A stretch of DNA of 8,950 bases from Lonsdalea quercina subsp. quercina (GCF_000688655.1 NZ_JIBO01000007.1:154261-163210); one strand, 5' to 3'. Counted from the first letter of the stretch, positions 1-7,556 are shown. Numbers and translations: made by a program. The notes: a model not told the origin generated them from the sequence alone.

Positions 1-45
1 CCATGCGATGCACCGCCCTTGTGCAGACGCACAACGAAGAGACAT
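1..45 (-). CDS. Possible start of a divergent gene, cut by the left edge
   Basis: A frame on the minus strand opens with ATG at 45-43 and stays open to the window edge, giving only MSLRCASAQGRCIAW. A textbook ribosome site (AGGAGG, complement of 54-59) lies 8 bases before the ATG, and this is the only reason to report it. Fifteen residues allow no family assignment and the composition is not persuasive. If real, the gene is divergent from the transporter operon and the NtrC-like palindrome at 9-25 would fall inside its coding sequence. It could equally be a chance match in a regulatory region. Confidence 0.2.
   Translation of the reverse strand, partial: MSLRCASAQGRCIAW
9..25. promoter_or_regulatory. 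Candidate NtrC (NRI) binding site upstream of the amino acid operon
   Basis: The 17-bp sequence TGCACCGCCCTTGTGCA has two perfect inverted half-sites, TGCAC and GTGCA, separated by 7 bases. This is the same layout as the strong NtrC sites upstream of enterobacterial glnA. It lies about 230 bp upstream of the sigma-54 promoter at 252-267, a workable enhancer distance. A lone further TGCAC half-site is at 73-77 without a good partner. Site assignment is inference from pattern and position. The match to the half-sites is seen directly. Confidence 0.55.
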
Positions 46-140
46 ATCCCGTTCCTCCTAGAACCGCTCATTTGCACATTGAGGCTGAGACAGACGACAT
101 TCCCGCTCTGCCGCGCGTCTGGCAAACCCAAGATCGCCGG

Positions 141-168
141 AGCTATATTGATTAATTTTTCTTAACTA
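141..168. promoter_or_regulatory. AT-rich tract between enhancer and promoter, possible IHF bend site
   Basis: Within the non-coding stretch 26-251 this is the only strongly AT-rich segment, with A/T runs and a TTGATT hexamer at 148-153 that fits one half of the IHF consensus. The other half of the consensus is not matched. Sigma-54 promoters with distant NtrC sites often need DNA bending between the two, so position supports the idea more than sequence does. I see no gene and no convincing sigma-70 promoter in the rest of 46-251. Confidence 0.2.
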
Positions 169-251
169 TCCCGAACAATGGGCGCTGCCTTGTCGCTATT
201 CGTTGGCCGCATTGCAGACGGGGAGCCGTGCAGAGGAACGAGGCAATAAAA

Positions 252-267
252 TGGCACGGTATATGCT
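252..267 (+). promoter_or_regulatory. Sigma-54 (RpoN) promoter for the transporter-putA operon
   Basis: TGGCACGGTATATGCT matches the -24/-12 consensus TGGCACG-RNNN-TTGCW at all specified bases except one (ATGC in place of TTGC). The invariant GG (253-254) and GC (265-266) are exactly 12 bases apart, as sigma-54 requires. Transcription would start near 278, leaving a leader of about 50 bases before the ATG at 328. The orientation points into the binding-protein gene. Together with the NtrC-like palindrome at 9-25 it implies induction under nitrogen limitation. No competing sigma-70 promoter of similar quality was seen. Confidence 0.72.
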
Positions 268-327
268 TAACAAATAGGAATCGCACCCACACAGCAGGCT
301 GACTTACCGCACAATAAGGAAATCATC

Positions 328-1164
328 ATGACTGGGAAAAAACCTTTCAACTCTGCTTTTTTTACGCTCAGAAAGGCTCTGTATTTCTGCGCCGCACTCA
401 GCGCCCTGTCGAACGCCCCGGCCTTTTCCGCACCGCTGAAAGTCGGCGCCGACCTTACCTATCCTCCCTATAACTATCTCGATAATCATAAGCCCGCAGG
501 GTTCGATGCCGAGTTCATCCAGCTCGTGGCAACAGAACTCAAAACCAAGCCCGAGTTCATCGATACGCGCTTCGCCAACCTGATTATGGGATTGAATACG
601 GGCAAATTTGACGTGATCGCGTCTTCACTCTACATCACGCCTGAACGCGCCAAACAGATCGATTTTATTCCCTATGTCAAAACCGGCGGCGTTCTGATCG
701 CGAGAAAAGGCGACCCGTTTCAGCCAACGGAACTTGGCATGCTGTGCGGTAAAAAAGTCAGTTCCATCAGCGGGGCGGCATGGGTGTTGAAAATGTCGCA
801 GGGTTCCAAGACGCTGTGCGTGGATAAAGGGCTAAAGCCCATCGATATCCGTGAATTCCCCACCGCGCCTGAAGCCAGTCAGGCCGTGCTGTCACGCGCG
901 GTAGACGTCCAGTTTGACGATGCGGCGGTGGCTTTTGACGTCGCCAACAAAACTCAGAAACTGACGGTCAGCAGCGGCATCGTCTATCCCATTCTGATTG
1001 GACTGGGCGTGAAAAAAGGCAACCAAGAGAAATTCAGCAGCCTGAATACCGCCGTCCAGACGGTCATCAAATCACCGGAATACCAGCAGCTATTGGAAAA
1101 ATACAATTTAAAGGCGTATTCCCCCAACGAAGTACAGGCCGCGTTAAACGGCACGCTGCAATAG
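328..1164 (+). CDS. Periplasmic amino acid-binding protein of a PAAT-family ABC transporter
   Basis: This is a 278-residue solute-binding protein that captures an amino acid in the periplasm and delivers it to the membrane transporter encoded next. The start is supported by AAGGA at 316-320, 7 bases before the ATG. Residues 1-35 form a long Sec signal peptide: basic residues near K4-K5 and R15-K16, a hydrophobic core at about 17-28, and probable cleavage after A35 in the AFSA context. The mature part begins with the family pattern KVGADLTYPPYNY. R107 in TPERAKQIDF fits the arginine that holds the ligand carboxylate in HisJ/LAO-type proteins, and D197 or D198 fits the aspartate that holds the amino group. 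C140 and C164 could form a disulfide. There is no lipobox. The ligand cannot be read from sequence. The downstream putA suggests proline or a related compound, but this is inference. Confidence 0.88.
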   Translation: MTGKKPFNSAFFTLRKALYFCAALSALSNAPAFSAPLKVGADLTYPPYNYLDNHKPAGFDAEFIQLVATELKTKPEFIDTRFANLIMGLNTGKFDVIASSLYITPERAKQIDFIPYVKTGGVLIARKGDPFQPTELGMLCGKKVSSISGAAWVLKMSQGSKTLCVDKGLKPIDIREFPTAPEASQAVLSRAVDVQFDDAAVAFDVANKTQKLTVSSGIVYPILIGLGVKKGNQEKFSSLNTAVQTVIKSPEYQQLLEKYNLKAYSPNEVQAALNGTLQ

Positions 1165-1178
1165 ATCATTATCCCGTT

Positions 1179-1220
1179 CCCTTCCCCACATGTGCAGAGG
1201 TCTGACCGTGTGGGAAAGGG
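1179..1220 (+). other. Long intercistronic mRNA hairpin after the binding-protein gene
   Basis: Bases 1179-1192 pair with 1207-1220. The CCCTT/AAGGG and CCCACA/TGTGGG segments are perfect, with a single C-A mismatch (1184/1215) and a T-G wobble near the 14-base loop. No T run follows, so it does not look like a standard intrinsic terminator. It starts 15 bases after the stop of the binding-protein gene. Such hairpins can protect the upstream message from 3' exonucleases, giving more binding protein than membrane transporter. That role is inferred from position and shape. Confidence 0.5.
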
Positions 1221-1423
1221 CATCATCAGTCAGGCTTCCTTTGCGCCTTGACCGGATTTTACGGCTTATGCCGTCGTAGCGAACAGGACGTCGCCGATTC
1301 GCCGTCGTCATATCATCGCGAACAGAAAGCACGGTCGTCGCTATTCATCATGCGTGTTATTCCGGTGAACCATCCAGATGCATGATCGCTGATGCCAGCG
1401 TCAATTTCATCACAGGATAAACT
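1221..1423 (+). other. Remainder of the long intergenic gap, with small hairpins and a split direct repeat
   Basis: The gap between the first two genes of the unit is 259 bases, unusually long for an ABC operon. After the large hairpin it holds two small perfect hairpins (1261-1274, stem ACGGC/GCCGT; 1387-1400, stem CGCTG/CAGCG). It also holds a split direct repeat: GCCGTCGT at 1270-1277 and 1301-1308, GCGAACAG at 1279-1286 and 1318-1325. I see no plausible coding sequence and no clear second promoter. The ribosome site of the next gene (AGGA, 1414-1417) ends the segment. Confidence 0.3.
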
Positions 1424-2965
1424 ATGGATTTTGATACTCATTATTTCTTTGAACTGTTCTCTTATTCTGACTTCTGGCAAGCCACGCTCGTCGTGATTGC
1501 GCTCAGCGTCGCCTCCTGGGTCGGCGGCAATATTTTGGGCCTCATTCTGGCGCTGGCGAAACAATCCCATTTCCTGTTTCTACGCGCTCTCGCCAAGGTC
1601 TATATTTGGTTTTTCAGAAGCTTACCGCTCCTGGTTTTGATTATCCTGATCTATAACCTGCCGCAATTTTTTACCTCGACGTCAGATCTTCTGTCATCGC
1701 CGTTTATTTCCGGTCTGATCGCGATGGTGCTGTGCGAATCCGCGTTTATCGCTGAGATTTATCGCGGCGGGTTGATGTCCGTGCACAAAGGGCAACTGGA
1801 AGCGGCGAAATCCCTCAATATCAATTATGCCGGTATACAGAAGCGCATCATCATTCCGCAGGCGATGCGCATCGCGCTTCCCGCGTTGGCGAATGAATTC
1901 ATCGTCATCGTCAAACTGACGTCGTTGGTGTCCGTGATTTCATTAGGGGAAATTCTTCTGGTGGGACAACGACTGTATACCCAGAACTTCAAGGTCATCG
2001 AAACGCTGCTCGCCGTGTCGTGCTATTACATCTTCATCGTAACCGTCTTCGACCGGCTGGTGACCGCGCTGGAAAAATGGCTCGATACCAGCGGCAGAAA
2101 AGCCCGGGGTTTAAGCGATCACGAACTCGCCTTGCTACAGGCGCAACCGCCCGCTCCCGCGCCGCAGTCCGCCCGCAAATATGCCAGCGACAAGCACCGC
2201 GTAACTTTGGCATTGGAAGGCATCTGCAAACGCTACGGCAATAAACCGGTGCTGAAAAACATCAACCTGGCGATCAAAAAAGGCGAAGTGATCGCCATCA
2301 TCGGCCCATCCGGTTCGGGAAAAACCTCGTTAATTCGGACCATGAACGGTCTGGAGTCGCTCGATGCGGGGAAAATATTACTGGATGACCAGCCTTTCCT
2401 TCACCCCACGGATAACGGCAGGCCGACGCAACATTATTACCAGCAGGCCGAGAAAATCGGCATGGTTTTCCAGGGGTTCTATCTTTTCCCGCACATGACC
2501 GCGCTGGAAAATGTGATGTTCGCGCCGCTCTACCATCATACCGGCGCCAAAGACGACATTCTGGCTCAGGGGTTAACGCTGCTAAAGAAAGTCGGGCTGC
2601 TTGAACACGCGCACAAATACCCCCACCAGCTCTCCGGCGGCCAGCAACAGCGCGTGGCGATCGCCCGTGCGCTGGCGATGACACCTTCCATCATGCTGTT
2701 CGACGAACCGACTTCGGCGCTGGACCCGGAGCTGGTCGGCGATGTGCTGAAAGTCATTGAAGACCTCGCTAACGAGGGGATGACGATGGTGATCGTGACG
2801 CACGAAATGTCCTTCGCATTCAAAATCTCCGATCGCATCGTCTTTATGGAAGAAGGTGAGATTCTCGCCGTCGGTTCACCGAATGACATCCTGCATTCCA
2901 CGGACGAGAGATTAGTGAAATTTCTCCACAATCAGAAGAGTGCGCTAACGACACTCGCGCTATAG
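1424..2965 (+). CDS. Fused amino acid ABC transporter permease/ATP-binding protein
   Basis: One 513-residue chain carries both the membrane and the ATPase halves of a polar amino acid importer, so a homodimer could form a whole transporter with the binding protein encoded upstream. Residues 1 to about 225 form a HisM-type permease with about five hydrophobic segments (near 20-42, 55-78, 92-112, 160-180, 192-214). The cytoplasmic EAA loop begins at E126-A127-A128. A Pro/Ala-rich linker (about 238-252) joins the ATPase. That part has Walker A GPSGSGKT (294-301), Q-loop Q350, signature LSGGQQQR (403-410), Walker B IMLFDE (423-428) and switch H460, all intact. AGGA at 1414-1417 supports the start. 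The length equals a usual permease plus a usual ATPase. Such fusions are known in proteobacteria. No separate permease partner is present here. The substrate is unknown, probably the compound fed to PutA. Confidence 0.88.
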   Translation: MDFDTHYFFELFSYSDFWQATLVVIALSVASWVGGNILGLILALAKQSHFLFLRALAKVYIWFFRSLPLLVLIILIYNLPQFFTSTSDLLSSPFISGLIAMVLCESAFIAEIYRGGLMSVHKGQLEAAKSLNINYAGIQKRIIIPQAMRIALPALANEFIVIVKLTSLVSVISLGEILLVGQRLYTQNFKVIETLLAVSCYYIFIVTVFDRLVTALEKWLDTSGRKARGLSDHELALLQAQPPAPAPQSARKYASDKHRVTLALEGICKRYGNKPVLKNINLAIKKGEVIAIIGPSGSGKTSLIRTMNGLESLDAGKILLDDQPFLHPTDNGRPTQHYYQQAEKIGMVFQGFYLFPHMTALENVMFAPLYHHTGAKDDILAQGLTLLKKVGLLEHAHKYPHQLSGGQQQRVAIARALAMTPSIMLFDEPTSALDPELVGDVLKVIEDLANEGMTMVIVTHEMSFAFKISDRIVFMEEGEILAVGSPNDILHSTDERLVKFLHNQKSALTTLAL

Positions 2966-3034
2966 CCAAGAACGATGGACGGGCTAAATTCACCGTAGCG
3001 GCTGCTTTCCCGCCGTAGACTAAGATTAAGTAAC

Positions 3035-3040
3035 GTGAGG
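3035..3040 (+). promoter_or_regulatory. Ribosome binding site that fixes the putA start at 3047
   Basis: GTGAGG lies 6 bases before ATG 3047. The GTG at 3035 is in the same frame and could be mistaken for a start, but it is part of this ribosome site and has no good site of its own. The nearest upstream in-frame stop is TAG at 2996-2998, and no other usual start codon lies between. The protein therefore cannot extend further at its N-terminus. Confidence 0.75.
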
Positions 3041-3046
3041 TTTACT

Positions 3047-6000
3047 ATGGCTATCGATACCGTAAGAGATGATGTTATGGACAGAGAAAAAGTTTCGCCG
3101 TTCGCTGAATTATCTACGCATTGGACCTCCAGAGATCACAAGAGACAAGCCATCGCGCTGGTCTGGGACCAACCTGAGCAGGAAGTGGTGTCCTCTCTGT
3201 TTGAGACCCTTAACATACCTGACGACATAGACCAAAAGACCCATCAATTGGCCTATACCTTGGCCTCATCGTTACGTAAGAAGAAAGTCAGTAAAAATCG
3301 CGAAACGATGATCCAGAACTTGTTGCAGGAATACTCCCTGTCTTCACGAGAAGGCGTCGCGCTGATGTGTCTGGCCGAAGCCCTATTGCGTATACCGGAT
3401 GACGACACCCGCGACCTACTGATTCGCGACAAACTCTCAGGACAGAACTGGAAGTCTCACCTGGGTAAAAATTCATCTCTGTTTATCAATGCCGCGACGT
3501 GGGGACTGCTCGTCACCGGTTCGGTCGTTAGTTATGGCGACAAGCACGCCTTGTCCCACAGCATGAATACGATTATCGCTACCGCCTCTTCCGCGCTGAT
3601 CCGTAAAGCGATGGACGTCGCTATGCATGTCATGAGCGAACATTTCGTCACCGGAGAAACTATTTCGCAGGCGTTGCAGTCGATCACTCCCATCGAGAAA
3701 GCCGGGTTCACCTACACCTTTGACATGCTGGGCGAAGCGGCGCTGACCCAGCGAGACGCCGACAACTACGTTCAACGCTGTCAGGAAGCGCTGCACGCCA
3801 TTGGCAAGCACAGCCAGGGGAAAGGCATTTATGACGGCACGGAGTTTTCACTCAAACTTTCGGCGCTGCATCCCCGTTATACGCTGCACCAGTATGAACG
3901 GATGTTCAGCGAGCTATATCCCACGCTGAAGTCGCTGGTGCTCCTCGCCAAATCCTATGATGTGCCGATCACCATTGACGCCGAAGAGGCCGACAGACTC
4001 GACATCTCGCTGGATTTACTGACGCGGCTGTGTGAAGAGCCGGAACTACAGTCCTGGGACGGCATCGGCTTCGTCGTCCAGGCCTACCAGAAGCGCTGCT
4101 TCAGCGTGATCGACTACCTGAAAGATTTGGCACGACAAACCCAGCGCCGCCTGCGGGTACGACTGGTGAAAGGCGCTTATTGGGACAGTGAAATCAAACG
4201 CGCGCAGGTCGCCGGCCTTGGCGCGTATCCGGTGTTTACGCGCAAGGTCTACTCCGATGTTTCCTTTCTGGCCTGCGCGAAAGCTCTTTTGTCCGAGCCG
4301 GAACTGTTCTACCCCCAGTTTGCGACACACAATGCTCACTCGTTGGCGGCTATCTTTTATCTGGCGGGGGAAAACGTTACCCCGCATCAGTATGAGTTTC
4401 AGTGCCTCCACGGCATGGGCGTCCCGCTCTACCGGGAAGTCGTGGGCGAAGAGCGCCTGAATCGCCCCTGCCGCATCTATGCGCCGGTCGGTTCGCACGA
4501 AACCCTGCTGCCTTATCTGGTCCGTCGTTTGCTCGAAAACGGCTCCAACAGTTCATTCGTGAATCAGATCGCCGACCCGAACGTTTCTCTCGACAGCCTG
4601 ATCGCAAACCCCGTCAATGTCGTCGCAGCGCTAGCGAAAACGGAAAGCCAGCTCGGATTGCCGCACCCCCGCATCCCGTTGCCGCGACATATCTACGGCG
4701 CATCCCGAGAGAACTCGCGGGGGCTGAACCTGTATAGCGAAGTCTGTTTGCATGAACTGTTCACAACCCTGACGCACAGCTCGCAGGAGAAAATTCATGC
4801 GCAGCCCCTCACGGCGACAGGTTCCCCACTTGGGACGCCAATCGATATCATCAATCCGGCGAACCCGCGCGATATCGTAGGCACCGTTTGCGAAGCGACC
4901 GACATCGATGTCGCTCATGCGCTGGCTGCCGCGCAACAGGCGACGCGTCAGTGGTCCGCCGTTGCGCCCTCGGACCGTGCGGAAATATTGATCCGTGCCG
5001 CCGAATTGATGGAGCAACGCATTGGCGAACTCATCGGCGTGCTGGTCAGAGAGGCGGGAAAAACCTACAGCAACGCCATCGCCGAAGTTCGCGAAGCCGT
5101 GGATTTTCTCAACTATTACGCCTTGCAGGTTCAGCAGACGTTCGAAAATGACAGCCACGTGCCGCTGGGCGTCGTCGTCTGCATCAGCCCCTGGAATTTC
5201 CCGCTGGCCATTTTCACCGGCCAGATAGCCGCCGCGTTGGCGACCGGCAATACGGTGATTGCCAAACCGGCCGAGCAAACGCCGCTTATCGCCTACCTTG
5301 CCGTGAATATTCTGCACGAAGCCGGTATTCCAAACGACGTCTTGCAGATGCTGCCGGGACGAGGCGAAACCGTCGGCGAGCCGCTGATCGCCGACGAGAA
5401 CGTCAAAGGGGTGATGTTTACTGGCTCTACCGCCGTCGCCCTATCGATAAACCAAAAGATTGCGGGACGCCTGGACGACGCCGGACGTCCTATTCCCCTG
5501 ATTGCGGAAACCGGTGGCATCAATGCCCTGGTTGTCGACTCGTCCGCTTTGCCGGAGCAGGTCATTATCGACTGCATGACCTCCGCGTTCGATAGCGCCG
5601 GTCAGCGCTGCTCCGCGTTAAGACTGTTGTGTATCCAGAATGACGTCGCCGAGCCGCTGCTCGAAGCCTTGCGCGGCACGATGGTCGAATATCAGATGGG
5701 CAACCCTGAACAGCTGTCCACGGATATCGGTCCGGTTATCGATGAAGAAGCCATGGGCGGAATCCGCGCGCACATCAGCTTAATGCGGGACAAAGGCTTC
5801 CCCGTGTTTCAAGCCAGTCATACCTCGATGGGCGACGCCGCAGACGATGCGCAAGGCTACTTCATCACACCCGCGCTCATTGAAATCAACGCGATCGAAG
5901 ATTTGAAAAAAGAGGTGTTCGGCCCCGTGCTGCACGTACTGCGTTACGACAGCCGCCAGTTGCCGGAGTTGGTGAATAAAATCAACGCATTGGGATATGG

Positions 6001-6826
6001 CCTTACCTTCGGCATTCACTCCCGCATCGACCGCACCATTAATAAAGTGACGGAAAACATCAAAGTGGGCAATGTCTACATCAACCGTAATGTCGTGGGC
6101 GCGGTGGTCGGCGTTCAGCCCTTCGGGGGCGAGGGACTCTCCGGCACCGGCCCCAAGGCGGGCGGGCCGCTGTACCTGTATCGTCTGCTAAGCCAGTGCC
6201 CTGCCGATGCCTCGCTGCGAGGATTGCGCTACACCGCAGTCGCCGGACCGGAAGCCATGCCGACGGAGCCTGGCACCTTCAACGCCTTTACGGCACTGAA
6301 AGCGTGGGCGGAGCAGCAGCAAAACAGCGAGCTGCTGCACTGTTGCAAAACGTTCAAAGAAAATAGCGCCGGGTATACCGTTAGCGCGCTTCCCGGCCCC
6401 ACCGGCGAAGATAACGACTACCGGCTCCTGCCCCGAGAACGCGTTTTGGGGCTGGCGCTGAATTCCCAGGATTTGCTGATTCAACTGGCGGCCGTCGCCA
6501 GCGTGGGCGGCAAAATGCTGTGGCCGGACGCCTCCATGAACATTGCGCTCTACGAAAAGCTGCCCACTGACGTTAAATCGGCTATCAACATCGCGCCCGC
6601 TTCGACGCTTTACGAACAGCCTTTCGACGCGGTTATCCATCACGGTAATGCCGTTTCGCTACAGAATGTCTGTACTCAGTTGGCCGCCAGACACGGCCCG
6701 ATCGTATCGGTGCAGGGCTTGAGCAGCGGAGACCGCGCCATTCGGCTTGAGCGCCTGCTGATTGAGCGCGCAGTCTGCACCAATTCGGCGGCGGCGGGAG
6801 GCAATACGCGTCTGATGACGCTTTAG
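3047..6826 (+). CDS. putA: Bifunctional proline dehydrogenase / P5C dehydrogenase (PutA) without the RHH repressor domain
   Basis: This enzyme oxidises proline to P5C with FAD, passing electrons to the membrane quinone pool, and then oxidises glutamate semialdehyde to glutamate with NAD+. From ATG 3047 it has 1259 residues, against 1320 in E. coli. Compared from memory, about residues 22 to 1259 follow E. coli PutA closely: arm and alpha region (to about 200), proline dehydrogenase barrel (about 200-550), aldehyde dehydrogenase (about 590-1050) and the C-terminal domain ending in the conserved SVQG...RLERLLIER...AAAGGN region. Barrel active-site residues K270, D311, R493 and R494 are present, as are dehydrogenase E821 and C855 (in GQRCSALR). 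Missing is the N-terminal ribbon-helix-helix DNA-binding domain of about 47 residues plus its linker. A short unrelated tail ([15 protein letters not shown]) takes its place, so self-repression is not expected. It lies 81 bases after the transporter gene with no terminator between, so it is probably cotranscribed. Confidence 0.95.
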   Translation: MAIDTVRDDVMDREKVSPFAELSTHWTSRDHKRQAIALVWDQPEQEVVSSLFETLNIPDDIDQKTHQLAYTLASSLRKKKVSKNRETMIQNLLQEYSLSSREGVALMCLAEALLRIPDDDTRDLLIRDKLSGQNWKSHLGKNSSLFINAATWGLLVTGSVVSYGDKHALSHSMNTIIATASSALIRKAMDVAMHVMSEHFVTGETISQALQSITPIEKAGFTYTFDMLGEAALTQRDADNYVQRCQEALHAIGKHSQGKGIYDGTEFSLKLSALHPRYTLHQYERMFSELYPTLKSLVLLAKSYDVPITIDAEEADRLDISLDLLTRLCEEPELQSWDGIGFVVQAYQKRCFSVIDYLKDLARQTQRRLRVRLVKGAYWDSEIKRAQVAGLGAYPVFTRKVYSDVSFLACAKALLSEPELFYPQFATHNAHSLAAIFYLAGENVTPHQYEFQCLHGMGVPLYREVVGEERLNRPCRIYAPVGSHETLLPYLVRRLLENGSNSSFVNQIADPNVSLDSLIANPVNVVAALAKTESQLGLPHPRIPLPRHIYGASRENSRGLNLYSEVCLHELFTTLTHSSQEKIHAQPLTATGSPLGTPIDIINPANPRDIVGTVCEATDIDVAHALAAAQQATRQWSAVAPSDRAEILIRAAELMEQRIGELIGVLVREAGKTYSNAIAEVREAVDFLNYYALQVQQTFENDSHVPLGVVVCISPWNFPLAIFTGQIAAALATGNTVIAKPAEQTPLIAYLAVNILHEAGIPNDVLQMLPGRGETVGEPLIADENVKGVMFTGSTAVALSINQKIAGRLDDAGRPIPLIAETGGINALVVDSSALPEQVIIDCMTSAFDSAGQRCSALRLLCIQNDVAEPLLEALRGTMVEYQMGNPEQLSTDIGPVIDEEAMGGIRAHISLMRDKGFPVFQASHTSMGDAADDAQGYFITPALIEINAIEDLKKEVFGPVLHVLRYDSRQLPELVNKINALGYGLTFGIHSRIDRTINKVTENIKVGNVYINRNVVGAVVGVQPFGGEGLSGTGPKAGGPLYLYRLLSQCPADASLRGLRYTAVAGPEAMPTEPGTFNAFTALKAWAEQQQNSELLHCCKTFKENSAGYTVSALPGPTGEDNDYRLLPRERVLGLALNSQDLLIQLAAVASVGGKMLWPDASMNIALYEKLPTDVKSAINIAPASTLYEQPFDAVIHHGNAVSLQNVCTQLAARHGPIVSVQGLSSGDRAIRLERLLIERAVCTNSAAAGGNTRLMTL

Positions 6827-6831
6827 AACAG

Positions 6832-6855
6832 AAAGGCCAGCTTAGCTGGCCTTTT
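6832..6855. terminator. Bidirectional intrinsic terminator between putA and yajQ
   Basis: A perfect 10-bp stem (AAAGGCCAGC, 6832-6841, with GCTGGCCTTT, 6845-6854) closes on a TTA loop, with T bases at 6852-6855. The stem begins 6 bases after the putA stop. Read on the other strand it also ends in a short T run, so it can serve yajQ, which arrives from the right and stops at 6875. Its placement between convergent genes supports the call. Confidence 0.9.
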
Positions 6856-6874
6856 GCTTCTGGGAGAAGTCCGC

Positions 6875-7366
6875 TTAGTCGCGAAAATTATTGAACTGGA
6901 AAGGCTGACCCAGATCCGCGCCGCGCACCAGCGCCATCACGCTTTGCAGATCGTCACGGGACTTACCGGTCACTCGCACCTGCTCGCCCTGAATCTGCAC
7001 CTGAACTTTCAGCTTGCTGTCTTTGATCAGCTTGACCAGTTTCTTCGCCTGAGCCGTCTCGATTCCCTGCTTCAGCCCGGCCTCCACACTGTAGGTTTTA
7101 CCGCTGTGCTCCAGCTCTTCAGGCACCTCTACCGCGCTGCCTTCAATGCCACGTTTGGCCAGCTTCTCCCGCAGAATATCCACCAGTTGCTTAACCTGGA
7201 AGTCGGACTCGCTCGCCATCTTGATGGTTTGCGCTTTCTCATTCAGATCAAAGCTGGCGGGCACGTTGCGGAAATCCCAGCGGGTGCTCAGCTCGCGTGA
7301 CGCATTCTCTACCGCATTGCGGACTTCCTGCATATCAATTTCCGAAACAATATCGAAAGATGGCAT
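6875..7366 (-). CDS. yajQ: YajQ family nucleotide-binding protein
   Basis: This is a 163-residue cytoplasmic protein of the same length as E. coli YajQ and nearly collinear with it. It starts MPSFDIVSE, contains [21 protein letters not shown] and [10 protein letters not shown], and ends [10 protein letters not shown]. The family folds as two ferredoxin-like domains that bind nucleotides or RNA. Relatives in Xanthomonas and some other bacteria have been reported to bind cyclic di-GMP and affect virulence, and whether that applies here is unknown. The start is clear: AGGAG (complement of 7374-7378) lies 7 bases before the ATG. The gene is convergent with putA, divergent from panE, and keeps its E. 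coli place beside panE. A small hairpin (7395-7413) lies in its probable leader. Confidence 0.96.
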   Translation of the reverse strand: MPSFDIVSEIDMQEVRNAVENASRELSTRWDFRNVPASFDLNEKAQTIKMASESDFQVKQLVDILREKLAKRGIEGSAVEVPEELEHSGKTYSVEAGLKQGIETAQAKKLVKLIKDSKLKVQVQIQGEQVRVTGKSRDDLQSVMALVRGADLGQPFQFNNFRD

Positions 7367-7514
7367 GATTTATCTCCTGACACAAAAAGGCTGCCGAGCA
7401 TGATACCTGCTCGCCAGTCATAAGCAAAATGCACGCAGGAGCACGATACAGAACGCCAAGCGCAGGCGGCGAATACGCCGGACAAACCAATGAGCGATGG
7501 CTTATCATGTATGA

Positions 7515-7530
7515 AGTGATGTAGATCACA
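7515..7530. promoter_or_regulatory. Candidate CRP (cAMP receptor protein) site between yajQ and panE
   Basis: AGTGA-TGTAGA-TCACA matches the TGTGA-N6-TCACA consensus with one mismatch in the left arm, and the flanking TTT at 7531-7533 also fits the longer consensus. It lies 26 bases upstream of the panE ATG. A site so close to panE would more likely block panE transcription or act on the divergent yajQ promoter. I could not identify either promoter with confidence, so the target is uncertain. Confidence 0.5.
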
Positions 7531-7556
7531 TTTTCATTTTACCCTGGGAGAGAGGC

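Noticed and set aside
1179..1220. Intrinsic terminator ending transcription after the binding-protein gene
   Set aside because: The stem is strong but no T run follows it (the next bases are CATCATCAG), so it is better described as an intercistronic hairpin.
3035..3046. GTG at 3035 as the start of putA
   Set aside because: The GTG is part of the GTGAGG ribosome site for ATG 3047 and has no suitable site of its own. Using it would add only four residues.
4631..5317. Open frame of 228 codons on the minus strand
   Set aside because: It lies wholly inside putA on the opposite strand, where the putA protein is conserved and continuous. The translation has low-complexity, Arg/Gly-rich character typical of antisense frames in GC-rich genes, and no ribosome site stands out.
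6854..7300. Open frame of 148 codons on the plus strand opposite yajQ
   Set aside because: yajQ is full length and matches its family from end to end. The plus-strand frame is leucine/histidine-rich antisense and begins inside the terminator hairpin.
7395..7413. Terminator or attenuator in the yajQ leader (hairpin followed by TTTTT on the minus strand)
   Set aside because: The stem is only 6 bp and the T run begins 6 bases after it, too far for a standard terminator. No leader peptide or riboswitch pattern was seen.
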